Assembly: GCF_002873335.1 (NCBI RefSeq)
Contig: NZ_MCUW01000009.1
Span: 1 to 64,000, forward strand
DNA length: 64,000 bases
Source of the DNA: Vibrio sp. 10N.286.49.B1
Lineage (GTDB): Bacteria; Pseudomonadota; Gammaproteobacteria; Enterobacterales; Vibrionaceae
Reading direction: 5' to 3'
Below, piece by piece: positions 1 through 9,977 of this stretch (positions within the stretch are counted from its first letter, which is position 1; every line of letters starts with the position of its first letter). The notes beneath the pieces are model-generated. The model was not told where the DNA came from. It saw nothing but the letters and a program-made list of their open reading frames with translations, and searched no databases. A program made the position numbers and the translations under genes.

Positions 1-445
1 CAAGTAGTTCTCTCAAAGTTATTCCTTTAACGACACTGCCGTGAAAACCTTTAGGAAAAAAATAGAAAAAAGGCGAAAAAGTTATCGTTTGACTAAGATT
101 TGAGCAAACAGTAAAAAAACACACAAAAAGGGGTAAAGTTTACCAAAGGAGGGTCGACAACATCTGGTTTGTCATAGTACAGCGGGACAAAGAGTCGCAT
201 TTACTTTGCTTTAGAAAAAGAAAAAGCCCCTTTTCCTTTGAGAGAACTGGGGCTGGGTGGTCGCCAGAGGCTGCGTGGAGATCAAGAGAAATGAACGCAA
301 ACCGGCAAACCGAACATACCTTGTTACCGTATTAGGGCAGGTTGTGAGAGAGAGCCCCAACACCTTCGCAAGATATGCATGCCTGTAAGTGATGATAGAT
401 TGCCACGTCTGGCGGCTATCACTCTTACTTAACTTACGCTGTTTA
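1..445. other. Non-coding region downstream of the flagellin gene
   Basis: No credible gene is visible here. The stretch lies downstream of the leftward flagellin gene and contains one terminator-like hairpin (225-254). It probably also holds the promoter region of the next leftward gene beyond the window edge; I looked for a sigma-28 promoter there and found only a partial match. Confidence 0.6.
225..254 (-). terminator. Probable terminator of the flagellin transcript
   Basis: Read on the minus strand, AGCCCC and GGGGCT form a 6-bp stem around an 18-base loop, followed by a T-rich run. It lies about 190 bases past the flagellin stop codon. The long loop makes it a moderate candidate. Confidence 0.5.
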
Positions 446-1582
446 CTACTGGAGTAAGGTCATCGCAGAGTTAGGCAACTGTTTCGCTTGAGCAAGAATC
501 GATGTACCCGCTTGTTGCAGGATTTGATTCTTAGTCATCGCGGTTGTTTCTTTAGCAAAGTCGGTATCTTTAATACGGCTATTAGACGCATCAACATTCT
601 CTTGGACATTTGCTAAGTTATTAATACTGTGGCTTAACCGGTTCTGCTTCGCCCCGAGATCAGCGCGTTGCGAGTCCACATACTTCAATGCCGAATCAAT
701 CACTGAGATACCATTTTGGGAACCCGCGACTGTCGTCATATCAATATCTTGAACGGTGGTATTGATCGCTTGGTTGCTTAAACCGAGATCAGACGCGAGA
801 CCACCAGAAATCGATAAGTCACCCTCTAAATCAGGCTCAGCAATAAAGATTTGTAGCTCACCATCATCACCAACAGAAGCATTAATCTTGTCCGATTGAC
901 CATTGATGTAAGTGGCTAGTTGCTCAATATCATCCCCTGGTTTTGCCAGAATATCGACTGAGATTTCTTCGCCACTTTTCGTGACAAACTCAAATTTCAA
1001 ATCGCTTGCATCAGGCGGCACTGACCAGTTCTTGTCCTTGCCATTCTCAGCTAAAAATGTTGAGCCACCCATGCGAAAATCATCCGCACGAATGCTGGTT
1101 AAGCCCATGATCATCGCCTCACCTGAATTGGCACCAATTTGGAATGACGCATCACCAAAGGATCCATTCAGCAAGCGGCGACCACCAAATGAGGTCGTTT
1201 CAGCGATACGATTCAACTCGGCTTGTAAAGCCGTTGATTCTTCATTGATCGCCTGACGCTCAGAAGGGGAGTTAGTGCCGTTTGAGGATTGAATCGCCAG
1301 ATCTCGCATTCTTTGTAAGATATTGGTTGATTCATTCATCGCACCTTCCGCCGTCTGCGCTATCGAAATACCATCATTGGCATTACGCATCGCGACATCT
1401 AAACCACGCGACTGCGCAGTAAGACGGTTAGAAATCTGTAAACCCGCGGCATCGTCTTTCGCACTATTGATCTTATGACCAGACGAAAGGCGTTCCATTG
1501 AGGTGTTTAAATCCCCAGAGGCTTTATTTAAATAACGTTGTGCGGTCATTGCCGACACGTTAGTACTGACTGTCACTGCCAT
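446..1582 (-). CDS. flaA: Polar flagellin, FlaA type
   Basis: Flagellin subunit of the polar filament, exported through the flagellar type III apparatus and polymerised under the filament cap. The 378 residues show the conserved coiled-coil N-terminus (about 1-140, with [16 protein letters not shown]) and the C-terminal D0/D1 end ([16 protein letters not shown]). The short central domain resembles Vibrio FlaA, with DDFRMGG and DLKFEF. The start is an ATG with an AGGAG ribosome site. The gene follows flgL and has its own sigma-54 promoter at 1760-1776, as known for V. cholerae flaA, the flagellin essential for the filament there. Other vibrios number the flagellin at this position differently (for example flaC), so the letter is uncertain while the family is not. 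Confidence 0.93.
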   Translation of the reverse strand: MAVTVSTNVSAMTAQRYLNKASGDLNTSMERLSSGHKINSAKDDAAGLQISNRLTAQSRGLDVAMRNANDGISIAQTAEGAMNESTNILQRMRDLAIQSSNGTNSPSERQAINEESTALQAELNRIAETTSFGGRRLLNGSFGDASFQIGANSGEAMIMGLTSIRADDFRMGGSTFLAENGKDKNWSVPPDASDLKFEFVTKSGEEISVDILAKPGDDIEQLATYINGQSDKINASVGDDGELQIFIAEPDLEGDLSISGGLASDLGLSNQAINTTVQDIDMTTVAGSQNGISVIDSALKYVDSQRADLGAKQNRLSHSINNLANVQENVDASNSRIKDTDFAKETTAMTKNQILQQAGTSILAQAKQLPNSAMTLLQ

Positions 1583-1673
1583 TTTGCTCTCCTAAATGAG
1601 TTCGCAAACGTTCAAGATGGATTGCGAAGTGGTCAGCATTGCTCTCATAAGGAAATGCACTGACCGACAACAT

Positions 1674-1698
1674 CCATCTGATACCCCGTATCAGATGG
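1674..1698 (-). promoter_or_regulatory. Perfect hairpin in the flaA 5' leader
   Basis: An 11-bp perfect inverted repeat (CCATCTGATAC / GTATCAGATGG) with a 3-base loop. It lies between the flaA sigma-54 promoter and the start codon, so it should be part of the untranslated leader, about 90 bases before the ATG. No T run follows, so it is more likely an mRNA stability or translation element than a terminator. Confidence 0.5.
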
Positions 1699-1759
1699 AG
1701 TATCTATTCATAAAAACCAACGAACTCCGTTAGCCTTGTTGCTCGTACTACCATACAAA

Positions 1760-1776
1760 AGCAATTAATATGCCAA
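1760..1776 (-). promoter_or_regulatory. Sigma-54 promoter of flaA
   Basis: On the minus strand, TGGCAT-N5-TTGCT gives the GG-N10-GC spacing required by RpoN, with nearly the full consensus. It lies about 180 bases upstream of the flaA ATG. In Vibrio the activator would be the flagellar regulator FlrC, which is not in this window. Confidence 0.85.
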
Positions 1777-2011
1777 AAACAAAACTTTCATTTAATTCAA
1801 CAATAAACCTTTAACTATCCTATTGTTACAGGGAATTCCATTCAAAAAAATGATAGCCCATCTCAATACATCAATAATGTGGCAACAGAATCGCGGTAAA
1901 TATTGCCGCTTTATCAACCTACGCTCATATGGCAGTGCACATACGGCAACCGAGGTCGTATTCTTTCTTTTATTGAACATCACCGAAACTAGAAATTAAA
2001 TGTCATCGAGA

Positions 2012-3205
2012 CTATAGATAATTAAATAATGTCAGGTCTTTCGTTTTACCAAATGCTAATTGCGATGCTTGTAGCGCCCTTGAGTTTTCTTCAAACTCAA
2101 TCACGGCCTTCGAGTAATCAAGGTCTTCAAAATTACTCTTGGAACGTGCTAACGAAATTTTGAAATCTTCATTTTGCTGCTCTTGAGTATCGAGCGTATT
2201 CAGCCTTACACCAACGTCGGTTCTGGCTTTTGTTAGATGTAAAAACGCGGTATGAAACTCTTCAGTCACTTGATGCAGTTTTGCATTAGCAGAGGCATCC
2301 GAAACGTCATAATCTAAGGCGTCAATGGCATCTCGAAACGTGTCAAACACACTAAAGCTTTCTCTAGGCGCCAAGACAATGGCATCGCCCGCCGTGATCT
2401 GCCCTTTCACTCGTAAACTGAACCCGTCATGTTCAATGCCTGCTTTGGGATCATAGTCCCCGGCTTTTACTACCGAGCCATTTCGCTCGAGCTGATAACC
2501 AAACTGCGCCTTACCCATATCGACAAAGGTGACCTTGTATTCACTGTCGTCATTCACCTTATTGTTGGTCGCTTTATCTAGGAGCAACTCAGACGCATTT
2601 TGTAACTGGTAGCTGGGTTTGTAGTCTCCAAACGGATTCTCGATTTCCATGAACAACTTGCTACCAGGGTAATTAATTGGCATCTCCATACTATTAGAGA
2701 TGCGCATTTTTCGCTGATAGTCGTCACCGGCGTAGGCCATCTTCCCTTGGTTATCAGTAAAAAATGGCTGCGTTTTAGGCTTCGTACCCGCAAACGTGTA
2801 GTTACCAGACTCGTCTTGATTGTTAGCGAGCGCGAGAAAGTTCTTAGCAAGCTCTTGTAATTCACGCGCCTTAGCGCCTCGGTCTTCTGGTGATAACGCA
2901 CCATTGATCGATTCCATGGTGAGTCGTTTCGCATTATCGGAAAACTGCTCGGTTTCTCTGATCATCACCTCTTGGTGTTCTAGGCGATTACGCGATAATA
3001 CAATCGCGTCAGTAAATTGGTCGAGCTGCTCGGTTTGTTGCCCGACTTTTTGCAGATAATGAATCGCCAACGGGTCATCCGCTGGTTTTTGAAGCTGCTT
3101 GCCAGAGGCCAATTGAGCTTGATTGTGATGGATTTTGTTCTCTTGCTTACGCATGTCATTTTGCACAGTTTGATAGCTGTGAAAACTGGAGATTCGGTTC
3201 ATCAT
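2012..3205 (-). CDS. flgL: Flagellar hook-filament junction protein FlgL
   Basis: Second junction protein (HAP3) between hook and filament. The 397 residues begin with the typical N-terminal helix region (MNRISSFHSYQTVQ). The C-terminal coiled coil resembles flagellin (FEDLDYSKAVIEFEENSRALQ). Two ATGs stand in tandem at the start behind AGGAG, and the first is used here. It follows flgK by 12 bases and must be co-transcribed with it from the sigma-54 promoter at 5164-5179. Confidence 0.96.
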   Translation of the reverse strand: MMNRISSFHSYQTVQNDMRKQENKIHHNQAQLASGKQLQKPADDPLAIHYLQKVGQQTEQLDQFTDAIVLSRNRLEHQEVMIRETEQFSDNAKRLTMESINGALSPEDRGAKARELQELAKNFLALANNQDESGNYTFAGTKPKTQPFFTDNQGKMAYAGDDYQRKMRISNSMEMPINYPGSKLFMEIENPFGDYKPSYQLQNASELLLDKATNNKVNDDSEYKVTFVDMGKAQFGYQLERNGSVVKAGDYDPKAGIEHDGFSLRVKGQITAGDAIVLAPRESFSVFDTFRDAIDALDYDVSDASANAKLHQVTEEFHTAFLHLTKARTDVGVRLNTLDTQEQQNEDFKISLARSKSNFEDLDYSKAVIEFEENSRALQASQLAFGKTKDLTLFNYL

Positions 3206-3217
3206 AAGTTAGTGCTC

Positions 3218-5098
3218 CTACCTCAACTGCAAGATAGTGTCGAAGGTTTCATTGGCAGCCTGCATCACTCGAGAGGACGCCATATAAGCTTGTTGAAACT
3301 TCATCATATTCGCGGCCTCTTCATCGAGATTAACCCCAGAAATAGACGCAACACGGCTTTGTGCCGCTTCATGCTCAAGCTCTGCCACCTCCTGCAGTCG
3401 CGTCGCCGTTGACGCTTTTAAGCCAACGTCAGTATTGAGATTGTGATAAACATCAATAATGGTCGATTCGTTACCATTCATGGTCTTATTACGCTGAATA
3501 TCGAACATTTTACGTAAGTTACCATTGTCCCCTTCAGAAGGAGTGAGGTTAGCCGTAAACTTATCATTAGGCATAGCGCCAGCCGTTAATCGAAACTCAG
3601 TGCCCAACACAGAAACCGGCTCGGAAGGCGGGTAAGGTTGTGGCGCTAATAATAGGTTCCCTTTTGGATCTGTTACGGCAAACTCTTGGCCAGATGGCGA
3701 AACGTGTACCTCAAATTCACGGAGTTGGCCTACAGCCAGCATCGTAAATTTAGCGGTACCTTGTGCTTCGGTTGTCGATGCCTCAAAACTGTGTGCTGCT
3801 ATCGTTTTAGGATCGCTAGTGGCCATCTGAATATCGGCAGCGCCAGTGCGAGTTGGCCTAATCAATAGCTTTTCCCCCGCCGCCGGAGGATTTCGAATAT
3901 CGATAATCATGCCATCGATATAGAAAGCTCGGCCGTCAATATTCAGCTCAGCGTTAATCGTGTCACCATCGGGTTTGGTCACGGTATAATTGGAGCCATT
4001 GTATTTTAGGGCGTATTCTCCGCCCTTTAATGCACTGGTGTTCTCGATGTATACCGCCACTTCAGCATTTGACTGCGGCGTTCTTACCACGCGAGATAAG
4101 GCAATCGCCTCGCTATTGGTATCAATGAACATATCAGCACCAACTTGACCATTAAGATCAAGCCCCTGATTTTGTAGCTTATTAACCTCAAAGCTAAATG
4201 CCGTGGCCACGCGCCCTAGTTCATCCATAATGTAGGGTATTTCTTGGTCACGAAGCTCAAACATCGCTTCAATCTTGCCGCCAATATCGGTAGAAGTAAT
4301 GGGTTTTATCCCCTTACCTTCCACCATGGCCAATCGGCGTTGGTGGACATCGGGATCGCCATCAACCATCTTTAACTGACTAGACTCCGTACCTGATACA
4401 AGAGTATGTCCGCTACCAATATGAACATTAAACCCTTCGGCATTTTTTCGTGGTGTAACAGTGACCTTGGTGTATTCCGACAACTCTTTTACAAGATTCT
4501 CGTGTGTATCCATCAAGTCGTTATGCGGGCCTGGTGTTTTCATCATTAATCGATGAATATCACGGATTTCTACCGCAATTTGATTGACACGCTCGACGCC
4601 CATTTCCAGTTTTTTATTTGCCGTATCAGCTTGCTGACGCACCGTTTCATGGACGTTATTCAGTGTTTGTCTAATCTGATTGGCTTTCTCTAACACTACC
4701 TTTCGAGCACCCACATCATTGGGCGTATCGGCCAGTGTTTTCACTGAGCTAAACCAATCATTAAGGTTCTCAGGAATTTTCTTGGAGGCAACCGAAGACA
4801 ACATCCCCGACATAAGATCGAGATTGCTTAGGTTTTCATTGCGATAGTTCACTTGTGTCGTTGCCACATTCAGCTCTTTAACGGCAAATTGATCCCATGA
4901 GCGGCGAACATTTTCCACATGCACACCCATTCCATAGGTTTGGCCACCAAATTGCCTAGGGCTATTGGTACCTTGAACCACAGACTGCCGACTATAACCT
5001 TCTGTATTTGCATTAGAAATGTTATGACCGGTGGTGTTTAACTGTCTCTGAGCGGTCAGGACGCTTTGCGTACCTAAGTTCAGAAGATCTGACGCCAT
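3218..5098 (-). CDS. flgK: Flagellar hook-associated protein FlgK
   Basis: First junction protein (HAP1), which sits on the hook tip and bridges to FlgL and the filament. The 626 residues show the rod/hook family N-terminus (TTGHNISNANTEGYSRQ, about residues 23-39). The C-terminal helix (ANMMKFQQAYMASSRVMQ) is also characteristic of FlgK. The length is normal for Vibrio. A sigma-54 promoter lies 66-81 bases upstream, making flgKL a unit separate from flgFGHIJ, which ends in a terminator at 5264-5290. Confidence 0.97.
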   Translation of the reverse strand: MASDLLNLGTQSVLTAQRQLNTTGHNISNANTEGYSRQSVVQGTNSPRQFGGQTYGMGVHVENVRRSWDQFAVKELNVATTQVNYRNENLSNLDLMSGMLSSVASKKIPENLNDWFSSVKTLADTPNDVGARKVVLEKANQIRQTLNNVHETVRQQADTANKKLEMGVERVNQIAVEIRDIHRLMMKTPGPHNDLMDTHENLVKELSEYTKVTVTPRKNAEGFNVHIGSGHTLVSGTESSQLKMVDGDPDVHQRRLAMVEGKGIKPITSTDIGGKIEAMFELRDQEIPYIMDELGRVATAFSFEVNKLQNQGLDLNGQVGADMFIDTNSEAIALSRVVRTPQSNAEVAVYIENTSALKGGEYALKYNGSNYTVTKPDGDTINAELNIDGRAFYIDGMIIDIRNPPAAGEKLLIRPTRTGAADIQMATSDPKTIAAHSFEASTTEAQGTAKFTMLAVGQLREFEVHVSPSGQEFAVTDPKGNLLLAPQPYPPSEPVSVLGTEFRLTAGAMPNDKFTANLTPSEGDNGNLRKMFDIQRNKTMNGNESTIIDVYHNLNTDVGLKASTATRLQEVAELEHEAAQSRVASISGVNLDEEAANMMKFQQAYMASSRVMQAANETFDTILQLR

Positions 5099-5163
5099 AT
5101 CGCCCCCAAAAACTTCAATTAGCGTAACTAAATCCGCAAGTTACGCTGCACTGAACAATAAAA

Positions 5164-5179
5164 TGCAATATGTATGCCG
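5164..5179 (-). promoter_or_regulatory. Sigma-54 promoter of flgKL
   Basis: On the minus strand, CGGCAT-N5-TTGCA has the GG-N10-GC core with correct spacing. It is placed 66-81 bases upstream of the flgK ATG and downstream of the flgJ terminator. Confidence 0.8.
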
Positions 5180-5263
5180 TAGTGATAACTCTAAGAAAAA
5201 TTTCTCATTATTTAACGACACTCAATCACCGCGCAACGACATTTAAAGGGCACTATAAATACT

Positions 5264-5290
5264 AAAATCCCAGCTCAAGGCCGGGATTTT
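5264..5290 (-). terminator. Terminator after flgJ
   Basis: An 8-bp stem (AAAATCCC / GGGATTTT) around an 11-base loop. It lies 25 bases past the flgJ stop, between flgJ and the flgK promoter. Confidence 0.7.
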
Positions 5291-5315
5291 ATGTTCTTTT
5301 AAATGCGTGATGCGG

Positions 5316-6257
5316 CTAACGAGTCGTCATATTGTCGATTTGTGCTTTGACTCTTAACACCTTGTCGGCGTAGCTAGGGTCGGTTGCATAACCAGCTTGA
5401 TGAACGTCGCGAATGAACGACTCAGAACCACTGTCTCGCTTTAATGCCGATTGATAGCGTGGGTTATCATTAAGGAACTGAACGTAATCATTAAAGCTGT
5501 CTTCATAAGAACGGTAGGAACGAAACGCCGCGCGTTCTTGAACGGGTACATTTTGATGATACTCAAGTGTTTGGGTGGAAACCTTGTCACCGTCCCAACT
5601 GCGATCAGCTTTAATATTGAATAAGTTGTTACTGCTGCCCTGACTATTACTCACCACTTTTTTACCCCAGCCGGTTTCTAATGCTGCTTGAGCAAGCAAA
5701 AGTGACGGGTCAACACCTAACGACTTAGCGGCCCTATCAGCGTAGGGTTTCAGCGATTCTACGAATTTTTCTGGCGTGTTAAAGTCAACGGGCTGTGCTT
5801 GTTGACGATTATTAAGCCCAAGTGTCGCAGCGGTTTCACGAGCCTTCGCCTCATCATATGGCATTTGCAACGTGCTATGAAATGCCTCATTGCGCATACG
5901 AATCTCGCCACCAGCAGACGCTTCATCTTCCGTGCTTTGTCCTGCACTAAGTTGAGCCACAATCATATCGGCGAGCCCCATGGATCCTGAAGAACTCAGT
6001 TCACTCGCCATCTGGTCATCCAGCATTTGACGATAGAACTGCTCATTCTGGCTGTTCATCATGTCCGATTCAAAATGGGTATTAGCATCTCGCATCGATT
6101 TCAACATCATTGAGGTAAAAATCGACTCGAACTGGGTTGCCGCAGCACGTAACGCCGCTTTATCATCGCCTTTGTCACCGCTCGTAGCTTGTTGACGAAG
6201 CTTATCTAGGCTGCTGATATCATGGATAAAACCGACATCATTAGGGTTTTTAATCAT
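5316..6257 (-). CDS. flgJ: Flagellar rod-cap/peptidoglycan hydrolase FlgJ
   Basis: Bifunctional periplasmic protein of 313 residues. The N-terminal domain (about 30-105, FESIFTSMMLKSMRDA) scaffolds rod assembly. The C-terminal glucosaminidase domain (about 155-313) opens peptidoglycan for the rod. The catalytic glutamate is E194 in ALETGWG. Beta- and gammaproteobacterial FlgJ carry both domains, as here. It lies 14 bases after flgI and is the last gene of the flgFGHIJ unit. Confidence 0.96.
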   Translation of the reverse strand: MIKNPNDVGFIHDISSLDKLRQQATSGDKGDDKAALRAAATQFESIFTSMMLKSMRDANTHFESDMMNSQNEQFYRQMLDDQMASELSSSGSMGLADMIVAQLSAGQSTEDEASAGGEIRMRNEAFHSTLQMPYDEAKARETAATLGLNNRQQAQPVDFNTPEKFVESLKPYADRAAKSLGVDPSLLLAQAALETGWGKKVVSNSQGSSNNLFNIKADRSWDGDKVSTQTLEYHQNVPVQERAAFRSYRSYEDSFNDYVQFLNDNPRYQSALKRDSGSESFIRDVHQAGYATDPSYADKVLRVKAQIDNMTTR

Positions 6258-6271
6258 TAATGAGTTCCCAA

Positions 6272-7363
6272 TTAAATCACGATGAGCTGGCCTTCGATGG
6301 CTCCAGCTTGTTTTAGTGCTTGTAGTATTGCCATCAGATCAGACGGCGCGGCGCCAACCTCATTAACCGCTCTAACAAGATCATCCAGTGTCAGACCCGG
6401 CTCAAACTTAAACATTTTGCCATCGCCTTCTGTCACCTGAATATCCGAGTTTGGTACCACGACCGTTTCACCACCGGAGAATGCTCCAGGCTGGCTCACT
6501 CGCAAGTTTTCTTTTATCGCGACGGTCATACCACCGTGAGTTATTGCTGCCGCTTTCAAGCGAACATGCTTACCAACCACAATCGTACCCGTACGAGAGT
6601 TGACGATAATCTTAGCGCCGCCGTCAGCAGTATCAAATTCAACGTTTTCTACCGCCGATAAGAAGGCAACGCGCTGGCTTAGGTCACGCGGAGCTCTTAC
6701 TCGTACTGATGTGGAATCCATTGGGCTGGCCATTTGCGGACCAAGAAAATTATTGATCGCATTCGACATGTTTTGCGCGGTAGTAAAATCAGACTCAAGT
6801 AGATTAAAGGTAATGTAATCCCCTCGCGAGAATGGGCTTGGGATTTCACGCTCGACACTCGCACCACTTGAGATCATACCAACTACGGGGTTGTTGCCAA
6901 CAATCTTAGAGCCATCAAGGCCTTCTGCACTGAAACCACTCACGACTAGGTTACCTTGTGCTACCGCGTATACTTCACCATCAAGGCCTTGCATAAAGGT
7001 TTGCATCAAGGTCCCGCCACGCAGGCTTTTTGCCGCACCAATCGACGATACGGTGACGTCTACCCTTTGTCCCGGTTTTGAAAATGCAGGCAGCTCTGCT
7101 GTCACGATGACCGCCGCGACATTTTTAAACTTAGGCTTGAAACCAATTGGCATTTGAATACCAAATCGCTCCAACATCGAACGGAAACTTTGCTCAGTAA
7201 AAGGTGTTTTTTCACCTGTGCCTGGTAAACCCGTGACAAGGCCATAACCCACCAGTTGGTTACTCCGCACCCCGGCAACTTCTGCCACATCTTTGATGCG
7301 TGCCGCTTGCACCGTTGCCGCGGCAAAACAGAGCCCTAAAAGTAAAAACGCAAACTTTTTCAT
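6272..7363 (-). CDS. flgI: Flagellar P-ring protein FlgI
   Basis: Periplasmic P-ring subunit that forms the rod bushing in the peptidoglycan layer. The 363 residues start with a Sec signal peptide ([17 protein letters not shown]). Family hallmarks follow at once: [20 protein letters not shown], then [12 protein letters not shown]. The length matches the family. It needs FlgA as chaperone, encoded at 15336-16082. A perfect 9-bp hairpin lies between flgH and this gene. Confidence 0.97.
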   Translation of the reverse strand: MKKFAFLLLGLCFAAATVQAARIKDVAEVAGVRSNQLVGYGLVTGLPGTGEKTPFTEQSFRSMLERFGIQMPIGFKPKFKNVAAVIVTAELPAFSKPGQRVDVTVSSIGAAKSLRGGTLMQTFMQGLDGEVYAVAQGNLVVSGFSAEGLDGSKIVGNNPVVGMISSGASVEREIPSPFSRGDYITFNLLESDFTTAQNMSNAINNFLGPQMASPMDSTSVRVRAPRDLSQRVAFLSAVENVEFDTADGGAKIIVNSRTGTIVVGKHVRLKAAAITHGGMTVAIKENLRVSQPGAFSGGETVVVPNSDIQVTEGDGKMFKFEPGLTLDDLVRAVNEVGAAPSDLMAILQALKQAGAIEGQLIVI

Positions 7364-7383
7364 GATGTTACCCCAAATACAAA

Positions 7384-7407
7384 CAAACCCTCATAGGAGA
7401 GGGTTTG
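7384..7407 (-). promoter_or_regulatory. Intercistronic hairpin between flgH and flgI
   Basis: A perfect 9-bp inverted repeat (CAAACCCTC / GAGGGTTTG) with a 6-base loop, in the 71-base gap between two ring genes that are otherwise co-transcribed. On the minus strand it is followed by TTTGTATTTG, so it could partially terminate or protect the upstream message. Confidence 0.55.
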
Positions 7408-7434
7408 CCGCTTTCGATTCGTTAAAAACCTATC

Positions 7435-8208
7435 CTATAGAGAGACATTAAAGAATCGTGCCAAGAATCCAGGTTCTTGCATATCTTGTTGTGTTCCGGT
7501 GCCAGAATATTGAATTCGAGCATTAGAAATACGATTGGACGCAATGGTATTATCGAACTCAATATCGTCAGGGCGTATGGTGCCGCTCAAACGAATGTAT
7601 TCATCGCCAGTATTCAACGTCAGCCATTTTTCACCGCGAATAATGAGGTTTCCATTGGCCAGCACTTCAATCACCTCTACGGTGATTGAACCCGACAAAC
7701 TGTTACTCTGGTTCGCAGACGCGTTACCTTTAAAGTTATTGTCGTTTTTCAGTTCATAGGAGAAGTCATAATCATTAATGGTCACTGGTCGACCGCCGAC
7801 CGCCAAAGGATCCATTGACGAATCATTTTTCTTAGATAAATCTGCATCCGAGCTTTTCGCCGCTTTTGTTGCTTCGTCTAGAGTAACCGTAATAATATCG
7901 CCCAAGCCACGTGGCTTAGAATCATCATACCAATCTCGAGAATAGTCCGTATTGAACAGTGAACCGGTGGCGGCAGCGTAATGTTCTGGTTTGTTTTTTG
8001 GATGAATTGGTGCCCATGCAGGGTCATCGGCAACAGGATCCGTTCTCCCTCTCAACGTATCAACAATTCCTGTAGACTGAGTACGGTCGCCTTCTACCGC
8101 ATCCACTGCTGTCGTACTATCGGCCACTTCGTCCACTGTTTCTTGCGGTCCAAACTGAGCACACCCCGACAGTATAGCTAGCAAGGAAATACAGATAAGT
8201 TTTTTCAT
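7435..8208 (-). CDS. flgH: Flagellar L-ring lipoprotein FlgH
   Basis: Outer-membrane L-ring subunit of 257 residues. I start it at the ATG at 8208 ([16 protein letters not shown]), which has AGGA nine bases upstream, rather than at a TTG six codons earlier. It has a lipoprotein signal peptide with lipobox LSGC. FlgH motifs include [14 protein letters not shown] and, near the end, [12 protein letters not shown]. In Vibrio the L-ring is surrounded by the H-ring of FlgO, FlgP and FlgT, encoded at 17.2-19.6 kb. Confidence 0.96.
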   Translation of the reverse strand: MKKLICISLLAILSGCAQFGPQETVDEVADSTTAVDAVEGDRTQSTGIVDTLRGRTDPVADDPAWAPIHPKNKPEHYAAATGSLFNTDYSRDWYDDSKPRGLGDIITVTLDEATKAAKSSDADLSKKNDSSMDPLAVGGRPVTINDYDFSYELKNDNNFKGNASANQSNSLSGSITVEVIEVLANGNLIIRGEKWLTLNTGDEYIRLSGTIRPDDIEFDNTIASNRISNARIQYSGTGTQQDMQEPGFLARFFNVSL

Positions 8209-8369
8209 GGGCTTGAATCCTATCAAGTAGCGAAATGTCTGTTGCTTGTTGTTTGTCTGTTTAATGGGACCTATCGATTTATCGAGGTCATTTAAACGAC
8301 AGTAATTAATTCAACGGCAATAATTAAGTGAACAACAACCGCTACATAATTGACAAATATAGAAATAAA

Positions 8370-9158
8370 TTACAGCTGTTGAGTCGCGAAACTCATCATT
8401 TTATCAACGGAAGAGATAACTTTTGAGTTCATCTCATAAACGCGCTGAGCTTCAATCATGTTCACCAACTCTTCCGTGACGTTCACGTTCGAGCTTTCCA
8501 GCATAGACTGACGAATCTGACCAAAGCCATCAAGACCTGGTACGCCTTCGTTAGGATCGCCACTGGCACCTGTTGGTAAGTAAAGGTTTTGTCCAATCGG
8601 CTCTAAGCCGCCTGGGTTAATAAAGTCGACAGTCGTAATGTTACCCACAACTTGGTTATCTTGTTGACCACGGACTCGAACCGACACCTCTCCATCCGTA
8701 CCCACGGTGACTGAAATAGCATCCTCGGGAATGGCCACTTCTGGCTCTAGCGAATAGCCCGAGCCGGAGGTCACAATGATACCTTCATCGTTAAGGGTAA
8801 ACTGGCCGTTACGGCTATATCCAATATTGCCGTCTGGCATCAAAACTTGGAAAAAACCATCGCCTTCAATCATCATATCCATACTGTTAGAGGTGGTTTG
8901 AGCATTACCCGGTGTATGAATCTTTTGCGTTGCGACTACTTTAGAACCCGCGCCGAGCATAAGCCCAGATGGCAACTCCGTGTTTTGCGAAGACTGACCA
9001 CCAGGTTGATTAATATTTTGATAAAACAGATCTTCAAATACCGCACGGCTTTTTTTATAGCCAACGGTTGAGGCATTCGCCAAGTTATTTGAAATCGTTG
9101 AGATATTGGTTTGCTGAGCGTCTAAGCCCGTTTTACTTACCCATAGTGCCGGATGCAT
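8370..9158 (-). CDS. flgG: Flagellar distal rod protein FlgG
   Basis: Distal rod subunit of 262 residues. It begins MHPALWVSKTGLDAQQ and carries the rod/hook motif NNLANASTVGYKKSR. The C-terminal helix (SNVNVTEELVNMIEAQRVYE) is typical of axial proteins. It lies 18 bases after flgF; the 161-base gap before flgH contains no clear promoter. Confidence 0.97.
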   Translation of the reverse strand: MHPALWVSKTGLDAQQTNISTISNNLANASTVGYKKSRAVFEDLFYQNINQPGGQSSQNTELPSGLMLGAGSKVVATQKIHTPGNAQTTSNSMDMMIEGDGFFQVLMPDGNIGYSRNGQFTLNDEGIIVTSGSGYSLEPEVAIPEDAISVTVGTDGEVSVRVRGQQDNQVVGNITTVDFINPGGLEPIGQNLYLPTGASGDPNEGVPGLDGFGQIRQSMLESSNVNVTEELVNMIEAQRVYEMNSKVISSVDKMMSFATQQL

Positions 9159-9176
9159 CGTATTCCCCTAATCCTA

Positions 9177-9926
9177 TTAACCCATGCGAAGCAAGGAGTC
9201 AGACGCCTTGTCCATGTCTTCTGCCGATTTCATAAGCTTGACTTGCATTTCAAACTGACGCTGTAAGTCAATCAAACTGGTCATCTCTCCTACTGGATTA
9301 ACGTTGCTGCCTTCTACAGCGCCCGTCATCAGTTGGACATTACCGTCTAGGCCATAACCTAGTTCAGGGTTCTTATTACGAAATAAGCCATTGGTATCTT
9401 TGAATAACGAGCGATTGTCTGGATTGGTTAATTTAATGCGGTCGACAATTTCCATTTCATCGGCTGGCGCATCTTGCGGAATCACCGAGACGGTACCATC
9501 ACGACCAATTTCTATCTTTTTAAGCGGAACGGGCACCGTAATCGGTGTACCACGCTCACCCAATACAAGATGACCATTGCTGTTACTCAATAAACCGTTT
9601 TGATCGACTTGAAAGCTACCGTTACGAGTCAGGCCTTCTTTACCGGTTTTATCCATCACTGAGATCCAACCTTGCCCTTCGATGGTCACATCGAGATCAC
9701 GACCCGTCGTCACTACGCTGCCTTGCTCGAAGTTATGACCTGGACGCTCAGTCATGCTGAACACACGAGTCGGCATTCCCTCACCATAGGCTTGCATCGA
9801 ACGTGCTTGAGCGAGATCCGCTCGAAAGCCCGGCGTGCTGGCATTGGCTAGGTTGTTGGCTCTGAGTTGCAAAGCTTGCATATTTTGCTTTGCACCACTC
9901 ATAGATAGATATAGGGCACGATCCAT
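9177..9926 (-). CDS. flgF: Flagellar proximal rod protein FlgF
   Basis: Proximal rod subunit, 249 residues from the ATG at 9926 (MDRALYLSMSGAKQ). That start is preferred to a TTG four codons upstream because GGAG lies just before it and it matches known FlgF starts. It carries the axial motif NNLANASTPGFRAD and the C-terminal helix EMTSLIDLQRQFEMQ. It has its own sigma-54 promoter at 9962-9977 and heads flgFGHIJ. Confidence 0.96.
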   Translation of the reverse strand: MDRALYLSMSGAKQNMQALQLRANNLANASTPGFRADLAQARSMQAYGEGMPTRVFSMTERPGHNFEQGSVVTTGRDLDVTIEGQGWISVMDKTGKEGLTRNGSFQVDQNGLLSNSNGHLVLGERGTPITVPVPLKKIEIGRDGTVSVIPQDAPADEMEIVDRIKLTNPDNRSLFKDTNGLFRNKNPELGYGLDGNVQLMTGAVEGSNVNPVGEMTSLIDLQRQFEMQVKLMKSAEDMDKASDSLLRMG

Positions 9927-9961
9927 TGATAGCTCCAATAATCAAAGTACAGAACATACAT

Positions 9962-9977
9962 AGCAAAGTTTATGCCA
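9962..9977 (-). promoter_or_regulatory. Sigma-54 promoter of flgFGHIJ
   Basis: On the minus strand, TGGCAT-N5-TTGCT with GG-N10-GC spacing, 36-51 bases upstream of the flgF ATG. With the hairpin at 10180-10206 after flgE, it suggests that flgFGHIJ is transcribed at least partly separately from flgBCDE. Confidence 0.82.

Larger units (their letters stand above)
1583..2011. other. flgL-flaA intergenic region with flaA promoter and structured leader
   Basis: This gap holds the flaA sigma-54 promoter (1760-1776). The predicted flaA 5' leader carries a perfect hairpin at 1674-1698. A 63-codon open frame at 1792-1983 has no recognisable protein character, and I do not call it a gene. Confidence 0.6.

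Noticed and set aside
1..130. Possible sigma-28 promoter for a second flagellin beyond the left edge
   Set aside because: TTATCG is present near 78-83 but the partner TTTA box is missing at the required distance.
1792..1983. 63-codon minus-strand frame between flgL and flaA
   Set aside because: No ribosome site or family resemblance, and it lies upstream of the flaA promoter in AT-rich spacer.
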